Shown here piece after piece: positions 17,780 to 26,629 of a DNA stretch of 64,000 nucleotides (positions are counted from its first letter, which is position 1; each line of letters opens with the position of its first letter). A model generated the notes under the pieces. The model had not been told where the DNA came from. It searched no databases and worked only from the letters and a program-made list of their open reading frames with translations. Source of the stretch: Bacilli bacterium (GTDB taxonomy: Bacteria > Bacillota_I > Bacilli_A > RF39 > UBA660); the NCBI GenBank assembly GCA_017519965.1, contig JAFWRK010000048.1:52279-116278 (forward strand). Reading direction: 5' to 3'. A program made the translations under genes and the position numbers.

Positions 17780-18507
17780 TTTCTCACCTCATTGATTATA
17801 TTATTATACTCATTAGAATAAGAACCATCTGAATTGTATATAAATAAAGGACTAGTAATTTTTAAACCAGGTTTACCATTCTTTTGACCATGAATTAGAA
17901 CTAACTTTGAAACTGAATTACAATCTTTATAAATGAATTTAATTTCTTTTGGTTCAATATTATATTTTTTCATAGTATCCACAATCTCTAATAATCTATC
18001 TGGTCTATGAACCATAAAAAGATTACCATTATTTTTTAAAATTCTTTTAGAAACCGAAAACAATTTATCAAGATTAAAAATAACTTCATGACGAGCAATT
18101 TGTTTTTCATAAGATAAATTCAAAAAAGAATTATCCACAACTTTAAAATATGGAGGATTGCATAAAACTAAGTCAAAAAACTCATTGAAATTAAAATGAA
18201 TCTTATCATCTATATCACAGTTAAAAAGAGAAATTCTTTTATCAACATTATTATATTTAAAAGATTCAATGGCTAAATCACAAATATTTTTTTGAATCTC
18301 AACACAATAGATATTTTTATCAGTCCTCTTAGATAGAATTAAGGGAATAACACCATTTCCTGTACATAAATCACAAATATTCTTATCAGATAATCTTATA
18401 TTACAATAATTAGCTAAAATTACACTATCTAAAGAAAAGCAAAAGAAATCATCATCTTGATATATTTTTAAATCTTTATAACCTAAAATATCATTTAGAA
18501 CCTTCAT
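17776..18507 (-). CDS. tRNA1(Val) (adenine37-N6)-methyltransferase-like protein (YabB/TrmN6)
   Basis: SAM-dependent N6-adenine methyltransferase, 243 aa. The SAM loop is ICDLCTGNGVIPLIL near residue 44 and the catalytic motif is LVLCNPPYF near 112, i.e. the NPPY type that targets exocyclic amines. The family modifies A37 of tRNA-Val in E. coli; the Bacillus counterpart is YabB. It overlaps ricT upstream by 17 bp and rsmI downstream by 4 bp. Confidence 0.9.
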   Translation of the reverse strand: MKVLNDILGYKDLKIYQDDDFFCFSLDSVILANYCNIRLSDKNICDLCTGNGVIPLILSKRTDKNIYCVEIQKNICDLAIESFKYNNVDKRISLFNCDIDDKIHFNFNEFFDLVLCNPPYFKVVDNSFLNLSYEKQIARHEVIFNLDKLFSVSKRILKNNGNLFMVHRPDRLLEIVDTMKKYNIEPKEIKFIYKDCNSVSKLVLIHGQKNGKPGLKITSPLFIYNSDGSYSNEYNNIINEVRK

Positions 18508-19294
18508 TTTTTTCTTCCTTAGAAAACTCTATAATACCATTTTCTTTTAAGTCTACAGAATAAGTACCCTTTAATACATCAACAGAAACAACTTTACCCA
18601 TTCCAGAAGGAGTATCAGTAACCATTCCTACTTTAGGTAATTCATTTCTAAGTTCAGAATAAACATCATTTTCATACCCTAAACAACATAATAATCTTCC
18701 ACAAACACCATTTATTTTAGAAGGAGATAAAGCTAAATTCTGATTTTTTGCCATATTAATGGACACACTATTAAAATCAGTTAAAAATGAGTTGCAGCAA
18801 AGAAATAATCCACAAGGCCCTAATCCACCAATTCTTTTTGATTTATCTCTTACACCAATTTGTCTTAATTCAATTCTAGTTTTATACTTTTGAGCAATTT
18901 TCTTAGCAAGTTCCCTAAAATCAACTCTATTATCAGCAACATAAGTAATAACTAAAACAGATTTATCTAAGTTAAAAGAAGCATCAATAAAACTCATATC
19001 TAGATCTAAAGATAAACTAGTTTTTTTAGCAAAAGATAATACTTTTTCTTGCTCGTCATTATTCTTTTTAAGATTGTTTAAGTCTTCTTTATTAGCAACT
19101 CTAACAACATTTTTTAAAGGTAATAATAAATTATCACCCTTTTCTTTATATTTTTCTTTTATAATTTTTGCAACAAAAAAACCAAGATCAGTATCAATAA
19201 CTACCTTGTCATTTATATGCAAATCTAAATTATTAGCAGACAAATAATAAATATTTTTACTTGATTCCACCAAAGCTACAACAACATCATACAT
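18491..19294 (-). CDS. ricT: PSP1 family protein RicT (YaaT)
   Basis: 267 aa. The Cys-rich PSP1 core carries CGLFLCCNSF near 167 and VCGRLLCCLGYE near 200, the residues that bind Fe-S clusters in the Bacillus RicA/F/T complex. That complex stimulates RNase Y-dependent mRNA maturation and affects sporulation, competence and biofilm formation. It overlaps holB by 8 bp. The Bacillus partner gene that normally follows, yabA (replication control), is absent here. Confidence 0.94.
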   Translation of the reverse strand: MYDVVVALVESSKNIYYLSANNLDLHINDKVVIDTDLGFFVAKIIKEKYKEKGDNLLLPLKNVVRVANKEDLNNLKKNNDEQEKVLSFAKKTSLSLDLDMSFIDASFNLDKSVLVITYVADNRVDFRELAKKIAQKYKTRIELRQIGVRDKSKRIGGLGPCGLFLCCNSFLTDFNSVSINMAKNQNLALSPSKINGVCGRLLCCLGYENDVYSELRNELPKVGMVTDTPSGMGKVVSVDVLKGTYSVDLKENGIIEFSKEEKNEGSK

Positions 19295-20090
19295 AAACTT
19301 CTCCTATTATTCTTGAAAAAAATGAATCTAACCATAATTTAAAATTAAGATTATATTCTAATTTTTGTTTTTCTACTTCAATAATACTAACAAAATTCAT
19401 TAAAGCTTTTAATTCAATATCACATTTAAAATTATTGGATACAATATATTTTTCAACATTATTTAACAAATTAATAGTATTATTTTTATCAATAAAAATA
19501 TTTTCTAACAAACTTTTATAATCAATAAATAAATTATTCTTCTTTTTTATATATTCTAAAAAACAAAGGACAGCTGACATTTCATCATCATTCAAAAAAT
19601 TATTATCACCTTTTAAATTAAATACCTGACATCTAGAAATAATAGTATCTAGTAAAAGATATCTATTAGATGTGACTAATATAGCTATAATATCATCTTC
19701 AGGTTCCTCTAAAAATTTTAATAGAGAATTTGAACTAGAAGCATTTAACTTTTCAGCTTCTTTAATTATGTATATTTTTTTAAACCCAGATAAAGATTTA
19801 TTGTTAAATTCACTTTTTAAATCTAACAATTGCTGTTTTTTAATCCAACTAGAATCAGTATCAACAATCGATAAATCAGGAAAAGAATTTTCATCTATTA
19901 ACCTACAAATATTACAATTTCCACAGTTTAAAGAATCATAATTCTTATTTTTTTTATTACAATACACTAATTTAATAATATTTAAAATCTTATCCATATA
20001 ATTATCATTATAATCAACCTCAAACAACAAAGAATGAGATAATTTATTATTATTAATAATATCAAGGATTATATCAAACTGATTAATCAT
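19287..20090 (-). CDS. holB: DNA polymerase III delta' subunit
   Basis: Clamp-loader subunit. 267 aa from ATG 20090, preferred because GGGGTGAG lies just upstream; the frame stays open for 11 more codons. A zinc module with CNKK and CGNCNIC lies near residues 37-55. The sensor-1-like SNSLLKFLEEPED is near 119-131 and ISRCQVFNL near 150. The Walker A motif is degenerate, as usual for delta'. It overlaps ricT downstream and follows bofA by 10 bp. Confidence 0.9.
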   Translation of the reverse strand: MINQFDIILDIINNNKLSHSLLFEVDYNDNYMDKILNIIKLVYCNKKNKNYDSLNCGNCNICRLIDENSFPDLSIVDTDSSWIKKQQLLDLKSEFNNKSLSGFKKIYIIKEAEKLNASSSNSLLKFLEEPEDDIIAILVTSNRYLLLDTIISRCQVFNLKGDNNFLNDDEMSAVLCFLEYIKKKNNLFIDYKSLLENIFIDKNNTINLLNNVEKYIVSNNFKCDIELKALMNFVSIIEVEKQKLEYNLNFKLWLDSFFSRIIGEVYV

Positions 20091-20100
20091 AATCTCACCC

Positions 20101-20265
20101 CTACAAAAATAATCTAAAAACAATTAAAATAACAAATCCAGGTAGACCCAAAAAATAAACAAATAACAAAGTAATTATGTTTATTGGAATTATAAGATTT
20201 ATATAAACAGATAATAAATTAAATGTATATAGTAAAATAAAAGATGTTATAAGTCTTTTTATCAT
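20101..20265 (-). CDS. bofA: SigK-processing inhibitor BofA-like, short
   Basis: 54-aa membrane protein. It has two hydrophobic stretches and the family's C-terminal signature PINIITLLFVYFLGLPGFVI (residues about 27-46), corresponding to NPxT...GxxGxPGxxLL in BofA. BofA inhibits SpoIVFB, the intramembrane protease that activates pro-sigma-K. Bacillus also has bofA after recR. At 54 aa it is shorter than the ~87-aa Bacillus protein, with one TM less. A TTG at 20271 lies better spaced after GGTGA and would add two residues. Confidence 0.75.
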   Translation of the reverse strand: MIKRLITSFILLYTFNLLSVYINLIIPINIITLLFVYFLGLPGFVILIVFRLFL

Positions 20266-20310
20266 TTTCAAAATTAATCACCTATTAGAAAATATGAAAA
20301 AAGAAAAAAA

Positions 20311-20907
20311 TTATTCTATAGATTTTCTATCATTAATAGCTCTTTCTAAAGTAAGACTATCAATAAATTCCATATCCGCACCAATAGGTATACCACTAGC
20401 TAACCTACTAACTTTAATATTCATTCCATCAATAATTCTTTTAATATATAAGGATGTAGTCTCACCTTCTATACTAGGTTTAAACGCAAAAATAACTTCT
20501 TTAAAATCCTCATTTTCTAATCTATTAAGCAATTTATCAATTCCAATATCTTCAGGATTTATACCATCTAAAGGTGAAATTAAACCATCCAAAACATGAT
20601 ATCTGCCTTTAAAAATTCCAAGTTTTTCAAAGAGAAACACATTTTTACTATCATCAACGACACATAAAACATTATTATCACGATTTTCATTTGAACAAAC
20701 AAAACATAAATCTTCATCTGTTAAATTATTACAAATCGAACACTTATGTATAGTAGATTTAACATCTTTAATACTTTCAGAAAAAAAATCAGCTTGATCT
20801 AAATCTAAATCTAAAACAGAAAAAGCTAATCTCTCAGCAGTTTTAGAGCCAATACCAGGCAACAATTTAAAAGATTCAATTAAATTTTTTATACTATTAG
20901 GATACAT
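20311..20907 (-). CDS. recR: Recombination protein RecR
   Basis: RecFOR-pathway protein that loads RecA at gaps. 198 aa, the standard length: helix-hairpin-helix LLPGIGSKTAERLAF near residue 16, a four-Cys zinc finger CSIC...CFVC near 56-70, and a Toprim domain with LCVVDD near 80. A Walker-B-like C-terminus completes it. It starts 4 bp after yaaK. The dnaX-yaaK-recR order is as in Bacillus. Confidence 0.97.
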   Translation of the reverse strand: MYPNSIKNLIESFKLLPGIGSKTAERLAFSVLDLDLDQADFFSESIKDVKSTIHKCSICNNLTDEDLCFVCSNENRDNNVLCVVDDSKNVFLFEKLGIFKGRYHVLDGLISPLDGINPEDIGIDKLLNRLENEDFKEVIFAFKPSIEGETTSLYIKRIIDGMNIKVSRLASGIPIGADMEFIDSLTLERAINDRKSIE

Positions 20908-20911
20908 CTAA

Positions 20912-21208
20912 TTAAAATAATCCGGGAATGTTACCGAATTTACCCATCTTTTTTTCGGTATCAGCATCAATTTTTTTTGTAGCATCATTATATGCACTCT
21001 TTATCATATCTTGAAGCATTTCAAGATCATCCTTATCTAACGATTCATCAATCTTTAATTCAACTTCTGAGACTTCTTTACTACCTTTCATAGTAATCTT
21101 AATCATTGCATTTTCTCCAACATATAAAGAATTATCAATTTCATCTTTAGCTTTTAACATATCTTTTTGTAAAGCTTGAGCTTGTTTCATCATAGCTTGA
21201 ATATTCAT
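20912..21208 (-). CDS. yaaK: Nucleoid-associated protein YbaB/EbfC (YaaK)
   Basis: 98 aa from ATG 21208, which has AGGAGGA 6 bp upstream; an ATG two codons earlier would abut the Shine-Dalgarno. The N-terminus NIQAMMKQAQALQKDM is the family coiled-coil start. VKIT-type beta strands and PGLF at the end are also typical. Small dimeric DNA-binding protein found between dnaX and recR in most bacteria. Confidence 0.95.
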   Translation of the reverse strand: MNIQAMMKQAQALQKDMLKAKDEIDNSLYVGENAMIKITMKGSKEVSEVELKIDESLDKDDLEMLQDMIKSAYNDATKKIDADTEKKMGKFGNIPGLF

Positions 21209-21219
21209 ATACATTCCTC

Positions 21220-22929
21220 CTAATTAATTTCAACAATATCTCCAAAGAGATTAATTGCTTCGTTATTTATTATATCATCTTTTTCTTCTTCATTAAACAC
21301 TTCTAGTGGCTCTTCTACCAAAGTATATTTTACATCATTTTTTAAATCATCAATATATTTCTTTCTTACAGTATCCCACTTCAAATCTGATATGATAGCT
21401 ATTTTTTTGTTAGAACCAGTAATTTTATTGTAAACTTCTGTAATCTTATTAATATTTTCAATATTTTGCTTGACAATTGAGTCATATTCATAACTCAAAA
21501 TAATATTTTCATCTGAAGCTGCTCTAATTTTAGAATCTAGAATAGAACAACATATAAAGCCGATATCATGATCAAATGTAAAATCATTAAATTTATTTAA
21601 ATTCGAAATTTCTTCTAATAAAACCTTTTTATTAGCAGAAGCCAAAGTATTATTAACACGAGCATCCATAATCTCATCAATATTTAAAGGAACTTTAGCA
21701 TTAATAATAGTTTTTTTAGAAAAATTAGCAATATTTTTTTTAGGTAGTAAATCTTGACTATTCCCTTTATTTTCAACGGTTTCAACTATATTATTAGTAT
21801 TATTATTCAATTCATTTTCAGCGATTTTAGTTATAGAAGATGTATCATTGTCTACATTAATTTTCTTAAAATCCACTTTATTTAATTCGTCAATTTTATA
21901 TTCATTAATAAAATTAATAAGAAAAACTTCAGTATAAATATAAGGATTAGAACTTTTCTTTATATCATTTATTTTTTCATTAACATTTAAAACAAATCTT
22001 TCCAAAATTTTAATATCAAAAACAAGATTATTTTTATTAACATAAAAATCAATAATTTTATCACGCACAAAGCGCATCAAATTTTCTAAAATAATTATAA
22101 TATTTTTACCCGAATCATTAAAATTGCGCAAAGCCTGAATAATATTTTCTACATTAGAATTAAATATATCATTATATATAACATCTAATTCATTTTTTGT
22201 TATAGTACCATTCACATTTGCATAATCATTCATAGTAATATTTTTATCACAAAATGAACGAAGTTGATCTAACATACCTAGAGCATCACGCATTCCACCA
22301 TTAGAAGCAATAGCAATTTCATTTAAAACATCATCATCAATAGAAATTTTTTCTAATTCACTTATTTTTTTTAAATTAGAATAAATATCATTGACTGATA
22401 TTCTCTTAAAAGAAAAACATTGACATCTAGAAATAATAGTTTCAGGAACTTTTTGAGGATCAGTTGTTGCTAAAATAAAAATAACATGTTCAGGAGGCTC
22501 TTCTAAGGTTTTTAATAAAGCATTAAATGCACCAATGGAAAGCATATGAACCTCATCAATAATATATACTTTATATTTTAATTCAGCTGGAACCAAAGAA
22601 ATCTTATTTCTTAATTCTCTAATTTCATCAACACCATTATTTGAAGCAGCATCAATTTCTATAATATCAACGCATTCCTTATTATAAGAAATAATGCAAT
22701 TATCACATTTTCCACATGCATTACCATTAATAGGAGACAAACAATTAACACTTCTAGCAAAAATTTTAGATAAACTAGTTTTTCCTGTACCTCTAGGACC
22801 AAAAAACATATATGCATGAGAAAAAGAATTATTAATTACAGAATTTTTTAAAGTTTTAACAATAACACCTTGACCAAAAACATCATCAAAAATAACTGGT
22901 CTATAATGACGATATAAAGCTTTATACAT
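21220..22929 (-). CDS. dnaX: DNA polymerase III gamma/tau subunit
   Basis: Clamp-loader ATPase. 569 aa: Walker A GPRGTGKTSL near residue 44, zinc site with four Cys between C63 and C85 (CLSP, CGKCDNC), DEVHML near 125, SRC sensor near 168. The C-terminal tau-like region of about 200 residues is rich in Asn and Lys before a final alpha/beta domain that would bind DnaB or polymerase. AGGAGGA sits at the right distance from the ATG. It is operonic with yaaK (5-bp gap). Confidence 0.97.
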   Translation of the reverse strand: MYKALYRHYRPVIFDDVFGQGVIVKTLKNSVINNSFSHAYMFFGPRGTGKTSLSKIFARSVNCLSPINGNACGKCDNCIISYNKECVDIIEIDAASNNGVDEIRELRNKISLVPAELKYKVYIIDEVHMLSIGAFNALLKTLEEPPEHVIFILATTDPQKVPETIISRCQCFSFKRISVNDIYSNLKKISELEKISIDDDVLNEIAIASNGGMRDALGMLDQLRSFCDKNITMNDYANVNGTITKNELDVIYNDIFNSNVENIIQALRNFNDSGKNIIIILENLMRFVRDKIIDFYVNKNNLVFDIKILERFVLNVNEKINDIKKSSNPYIYTEVFLINFINEYKIDELNKVDFKKINVDNDTSSITKIAENELNNNTNNIVETVENKGNSQDLLPKKNIANFSKKTIINAKVPLNIDEIMDARVNNTLASANKKVLLEEISNLNKFNDFTFDHDIGFICCSILDSKIRAASDENIILSYEYDSIVKQNIENINKITEVYNKITGSNKKIAIISDLKWDTVRKKYIDDLKNDVKYTLVEEPLEVFNEEEKDDIINNEAINLFGDIVEIN

Positions 22930-22973
22930 ATATATTCCTCCAAACCAAATATATTATAACATAAAAAAAGAAA

Positions 22974-23432
22974 TTATTTATTTCTTTTATCTGTAAAAAA
23001 TATATTTAAAAGTCTTTTTTCAGCCTCTGGATTCAAATTATTAAACAATTTAACTTCAGAGTTTGATTTATCTTTATTTAAAATATGAATAACATTATTA
23101 TGAGTGTTTTCATCATCATTAGATAAAGCACAAAAAATATTACAAAAACGAGCTTGTTTAATAGCTGCTGCGCACATTTCACACGGTTCTAAAGTAACAT
23201 AAATATCACAATCATTTAATCGCCAATTATTTAGTTTTTTAGAAGCTTTATTAATAGCGACAAGTTCTGCATGATCTAATACAGTATTATTTTTTTCTTT
23301 TAAATTATGTCCTTTTGAAATAATAACCCCATCTTTTACAATTACGGCCCCAACCGGAATTTCGTTTAAATCTAATGATTTTTTTGCTTCTTCAAACGCT
23401 ATATCCAAAAATCTTTTTTCATAACTATTCAT
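22974..23432 (-). CDS. tadA: tRNA-specific adenosine deaminase TadA
   Basis: Zinc deaminase that makes inosine-34 in tRNA-Arg(ACG). 152 aa with the zinc and catalytic motifs HAELVAINKA near residue 52 and TLEPCEMCAAAI near 81-92. It lies just upstream of dnaX; the SRP RNA gene precedes it by 21 bp rather than following it as in Bacillus. Confidence 0.96.
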   Translation of the reverse strand: MNSYEKRFLDIAFEEAKKSLDLNEIPVGAVIVKDGVIISKGHNLKEKNNTVLDHAELVAINKASKKLNNWRLNDCDIYVTLEPCEMCAAAIKQARFCNIFCALSNDDENTHNNVIHILNKDKSNSEVKLFNNLNPEAEKRLLNIFFTDKRNK

Positions 23433-23446
23433 ATTTATACCTCAAA

Positions 23447-23524
23447 ATAAAAAGTGCACATGAAAGTTGGACCTTAAGGCTGCTATTTTCCAATCCTGAC
23501 CTGGTTCAATCGCTTTCATTGCAC
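23447..23524 (-). ncRNA. ffs: Signal recognition particle RNA, small bacterial type
   Basis: The minus strand contains GAACCAGGTCAGG, then GGAA and AGCAGCC, the conserved Ffh-binding domain IV with its tetraloop. Outer arms GTGCAATGAAAG (5') and CTTTCATGTGCAC (3') pair to close a single hairpin of about 71 nt (23524-23454). A TTTTTATTTT stretch after the stem makes the outer arm a terminator. It is the short 4.5S-like form without an Alu domain, unlike the ~270-nt Bacillus SRP RNA. It is flanked by tadA. Confidence 0.9.
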
Positions 23525-23530
23525 AGACTT

Positions 23531-23559
23531 ATTTTAATATAAGATGTTTTATTTGTAAA
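23531..23559 (-). promoter_or_regulatory. Promoter of the SRP RNA gene
   Basis: TTTACA (23559-23554), a 17-bp spacer and TAAAAT (23536-23531) on the minus strand, placing transcription start close to the first paired base of the RNA. Confidence 0.65.
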
Positions 23560-23571
23560 TCATTTTATCAA

Positions 23572-23587
23572 TGTTTCACGTGAAACA
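23572..23587. promoter_or_regulatory. parS site 1 (ParB binding)
   Basis: Perfect 16-bp palindrome TGTTTCACGTGAAACA, identical to the canonical Spo0J/ParB site. It is about 9.5 kb from oriC, in the same window as parA and parB. Confidence 0.96.
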
Positions 23588-23596
23588 TTGATATTT

Positions 23597-23612
23597 TATT
23601 TCCCGGGAAATA
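23597..23612. promoter_or_regulatory. Noc-binding site 1
   Basis: Perfect 16-bp palindrome TATTTCCCGGGAAATA. Its core ATTTCCCGGGAAAT is the known Bacillus Noc-binding sequence. It lies 9 bp from parS site 1. Confidence 0.93.
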
Positions 23613-23681
23613 ATCTTATAAACTACATTTTATTAAAAATAGTTCATTAGAATACAAAATAAAGAATGATTGTTGATAAAA

Positions 23682-23697
23682 TGTTTCACGTGAAACA
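23682..23697. promoter_or_regulatory. parS site 2 (ParB binding)
   Basis: Second perfect TGTTTCACGTGAAACA, 110 bp from the first (start to start). Confidence 0.96.
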
Positions 23698-23761
23698 TTA
23701 AAGGTGGAATAAATATAAATAAAATATTTATATTCAATATATTATTATTCATAATTAAAAT

Positions 23762-23777
23762 TATTTCCCGGGAAATA
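23762..23777. promoter_or_regulatory. Noc-binding site 2
   Basis: Perfect TATTTCCCGGGAAATA. It forms the centre of a wider imperfect palindrome (23747-23793). Confidence 0.93.
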
Positions 23778-23861
23778 ATTAATAATTATGAATAGTTTAG
23801 TAAAAAAGGAAGAATTCTATAATTAATTATTATAAAAAGTATAAAATATATACTACTAAAT

Positions 23862-23877
23862 TATTTCCCGGGAAATA
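23862..23877. promoter_or_regulatory. Noc-binding site 3
   Basis: Perfect TATTTCCCGGGAAATA, exactly 100 bp from site 2. The three sites share the flanks TTA/TAA. Confidence 0.93.
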
Positions 23878-23879
23878 AT

Positions 23880-24130
23880 TTGATAAATAAATATAGTAAA
23901 TTAAATTATTAAACATTATCTGTGGATATTTTATTTTTTTCTATAATAAACAATTTATAAAAAAATTGTGGAAATTTTAAAAATAATATACGCATAAAAA
24001 TTAGAAAAAAATAAATAAAAAATGATAAGTGAAATGCGTACTAAAAAAAGTATAAAAAATTGTTACGCAATTGCGTATAAAAAAATAATGAGAAAATTAA
24101 TACGCATAGTGCGTTACATTTTTACTAATA
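23880..24130. repeat. Intergenic TACGCA/TGCGTA inverted-repeat array, no gene
   Basis: This stretch between Noc site 3 and the gyrA terminator holds no credible gene. Six half-sites alternate in orientation: TACGCA at 23989, TGCGTA at 24035, TACGCA at 24064, TGCGTA at 24072, TACGCA at 24101 and TGCGTT at 24110. The middle pair makes a perfect 14-bp palindrome TACGCAATTGCGTA. Two DnaA-box-like 9-mers (TGTGGATAT at 23921, TGTGGAAAT at 23967) lie on its left. No function is known to me for the TACGCA repeat. Confidence 0.6.
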
Positions 24131-24160
24131 AAAAAAGACACGTTTATTGCGTGTCTTTTT
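24131..24160 (-). terminator. Terminator of gyrA
   Basis: AAAAAGACACG / CGTGTCTTTTT stem with a 7-nt loop, U-rich on both strands, overlapping the last gyrA codons. It could work in both directions. Confidence 0.85.
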
Positions 24161-26618
24161 CTTCATTATTATTTGATTCTATTGAATTTTCAACATCTTC
24201 ATTATTATCTTCTTTTTCTACAATAGCAACCGAAGAAACTATCTGATCATCTTTAAGATTTATTAGCCTTAATCCTTGAGTAGCTCTTTTTAACACTGAT
24301 ACTTGGGCTAAAGGCATCTTCATAACAACACCGCTATTAGTAATAAGCATCAAATCATAATTATCTATATTTTCAACTTTTTCAAGATCTGCCATTAAAC
24401 CATTCTTTTCAGTAATATTATAAGCTTTAACACCTTTACTTCCTCTATGTGTTAAACGATATTCACTAACCGGTGATATCTTACCAAAACCACTCTCAGT
24501 AACAATAAGAATTTGATCTTCTTCACTAACGACATCGGCACTAACAACTGTACTACCATCTAGATCCATACCTTTAACACCAGCAGCTGACCTACCCATA
24601 ACTCTTACTTCATTTTCATCGAATCTTGCCATCTTACCATTTTTAGCTCCAATAACGATTAAACTTTTTCCACATGTCTTATTTACACTAATTAACTCGT
24701 CATCATCTTTTAAGCTTATAGCAATCTTTCCACTTTTTCTAATAGATTCAAATTCATTAACTTCTGTTCTCTTAACTAATCCATTCTTAGTAACAAATAC
24801 TAAATATTTAACTTCTTCATCATAGTTAATATTTAATATCGAACTAATGTTCTCATCTTTTTCAAGTGGTAATAAATTAATTATTGGTAATCCTTTAGAA
24901 GTTCTAGAAAACTCAGGTATTTCATAACCTTTAATTCGATATAACTTACCTTTATTTGAGAAGAAGAATACATAATCATGTGTTTTTAAAGAAATCATCT
25001 GATCTACTATATCTTCTTCATTAGTAGTCATTCCTTTAATACCTACTCCACCTCTATTTTGAGTCTTATAAGTATCTCTTCTTAATCTTTTTATATAACC
25101 ATTCTTAGTTAATGTTAAAATTACATCTTCATTAGGAATAAGCGACTCATCTTCAATATAATCAATAGCAGTCATATCAATATGTGTTTTACGCTCATCT
25201 CCATAACGTTCTTTAATATCTAGTAATTCTTCCTTGATTACCCCTAAAATCCTCTCATCGCTGGCTAAAATAGCCTTTAACTCAGCAATTTGTATCAAAA
25301 GATCATTTAATTCATTCTCGATTTTTTCTCTTTCTAATCCTGTTAATCTACGTAGCTTCATTTCCAAAATAGCATTAGCTTGAATTTCAGTTAACTTAAA
25401 GTTATTCATTAATCCATCTCTTGCTTCATCATCGGAATTTGCAGCTCTAATTAATTTAATAACAGCATCAATATTATCTAAAGCAATCTTTAAACCTTCT
25501 AATATATGAACTCTTTCTTCACATTTATTTAAATCAAATCTAGTTCTTCTAATTATTATTTCTTTTTGGAATTCAATATATTTCTTAATAATATCAATTA
25601 AACCTAAGGTTTTAGGAACACCTTGATCAAGCATTAAAAATATAATTCCATAAGTTTTTTGAAAATCAGTATGCTTATATAATTGATTCAAAATTACTTG
25701 AGCATTTGCATCTCTTTTTAAAGTTATAGTAATCTTAATTCCATCTTTTAAATCTGAATGATAATCGGAAATACCCTCAATTGTTTTATTATGAACTAAC
25801 TCGGCTACTTTATTTTTTAAATCTAAAGTGTTAACACCATAAGGAACTTCATCAATGATTATATATTGTTTACCATTTTCTTCTTCTATAGTAGCTTTAC
25901 TTCTAATAGTAATAGTTCCTCTTCCAGTATCATAAGCCTGTCTTATTCCACTATTACCTAGAATAATAGCACCTGTAGGAAAATCAGGACCCTTAATATA
26001 TTGCATCATTTCATCTAATTCGATTTCTGGATTATCTATATATGCAACACAACCATCTATAACTTCACTTAAATTATGTGGTGGTATATTAGTAGCCATA
26101 CCAACAGCAATACCAGTAGTACCATTAACTAATATATTAGGAAATCTAGAAGGTAAAACTGAAGGTTCCCTTTCACTCTCATCAAAGTTAGGGGTAAAAT
26201 CAACTGTTTCTTTATTTATATTTCTTAATAATTCTAATGATATTTTTGATAATCTTGATTCAGTATAACGCATTGCTGCAGCACCATAACCTTCAATATT
26301 ACCAAAGTTACCATGCCCATCTACTAACATATAACGATAAGAAAAGTCTTGAGCCATTCTTACCATTGCTTCATAAATTGAAGAATCACCATGTGGGTGA
26401 AATTTACCCATAACATCTCCAACAATTCTTGCACTCTTTTTATGAGGTTTATCAGGAGTATATCCCGAAGAATACATTGAATATAAAATTCTTCTATGTA
26501 CTGGCTTTAAACCGTCTCTTAAATCAGGTAAAGCACGAGCAACTATAACACTCATTGAGTATTCTAGAAATGAGTCTTCTACTTCTTTTACAATATTATT
26601 CTTTTCTAAACGATCCAT
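24144..26618 (-). CDS. gyrA: DNA gyrase subunit A
   Basis: Breakage-rejoining subunit of DNA gyrase. 824 aa: [18 protein letters not shown] near residue 31, the catalytic-Tyr region [11 protein letters not shown] near 115, and the C-terminal beta-pinwheel. The GyrA box appears as QNRGGVG rather than the usual QRRGGKG, near residue 530. The tail is acidic (E, D, N rich). It lies 11 bp after gyrB, so it is GyrA and not ParC. Confidence 0.97.
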   Translation of the reverse strand: MDRLEKNNIVKEVEDSFLEYSMSVIVARALPDLRDGLKPVHRRILYSMYSSGYTPDKPHKKSARIVGDVMGKFHPHGDSSIYEAMVRMAQDFSYRYMLVDGHGNFGNIEGYGAAAMRYTESRLSKISLELLRNINKETVDFTPNFDESEREPSVLPSRFPNILVNGTTGIAVGMATNIPPHNLSEVIDGCVAYIDNPEIELDEMMQYIKGPDFPTGAIILGNSGIRQAYDTGRGTITIRSKATIEEENGKQYIIIDEVPYGVNTLDLKNKVAELVHNKTIEGISDYHSDLKDGIKITITLKRDANAQVILNQLYKHTDFQKTYGIIFLMLDQGVPKTLGLIDIIKKYIEFQKEIIIRRTRFDLNKCEERVHILEGLKIALDNIDAVIKLIRAANSDDEARDGLMNNFKLTEIQANAILEMKLRRLTGLEREKIENELNDLLIQIAELKAILASDERILGVIKEELLDIKERYGDERKTHIDMTAIDYIEDESLIPNEDVILTLTKNGYIKRLRRDTYKTQNRGGVGIKGMTTNEEDIVDQMISLKTHDYVFFFSNKGKLYRIKGYEIPEFSRTSKGLPIINLLPLEKDENISSILNINYDEEVKYLVFVTKNGLVKRTEVNEFESIRKSGKIAISLKDDDELISVNKTCGKSLIVIGAKNGKMARFDENEVRVMGRSAAGVKGMDLDGSTVVSADVVSEEDQILIVTESGFGKISPVSEYRLTHRGSKGVKAYNITEKNGLMADLEKVENIDNYDLMLITNSGVVMKMPLAQVSVLKRATQGLRLINLKDDQIVSSVAIVEKEDNNEDVENSIESNNNEEKDTQ

Positions 26619-26629
26619 ACCTTACCCTC

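Noticed and set aside
24022..24246. 74-codon plus-strand frame across the TACGCA array
   Set aside because: It runs through the gyrA terminator into the antisense of gyrA, has no Shine-Dalgarno, and its composition follows the repeats.
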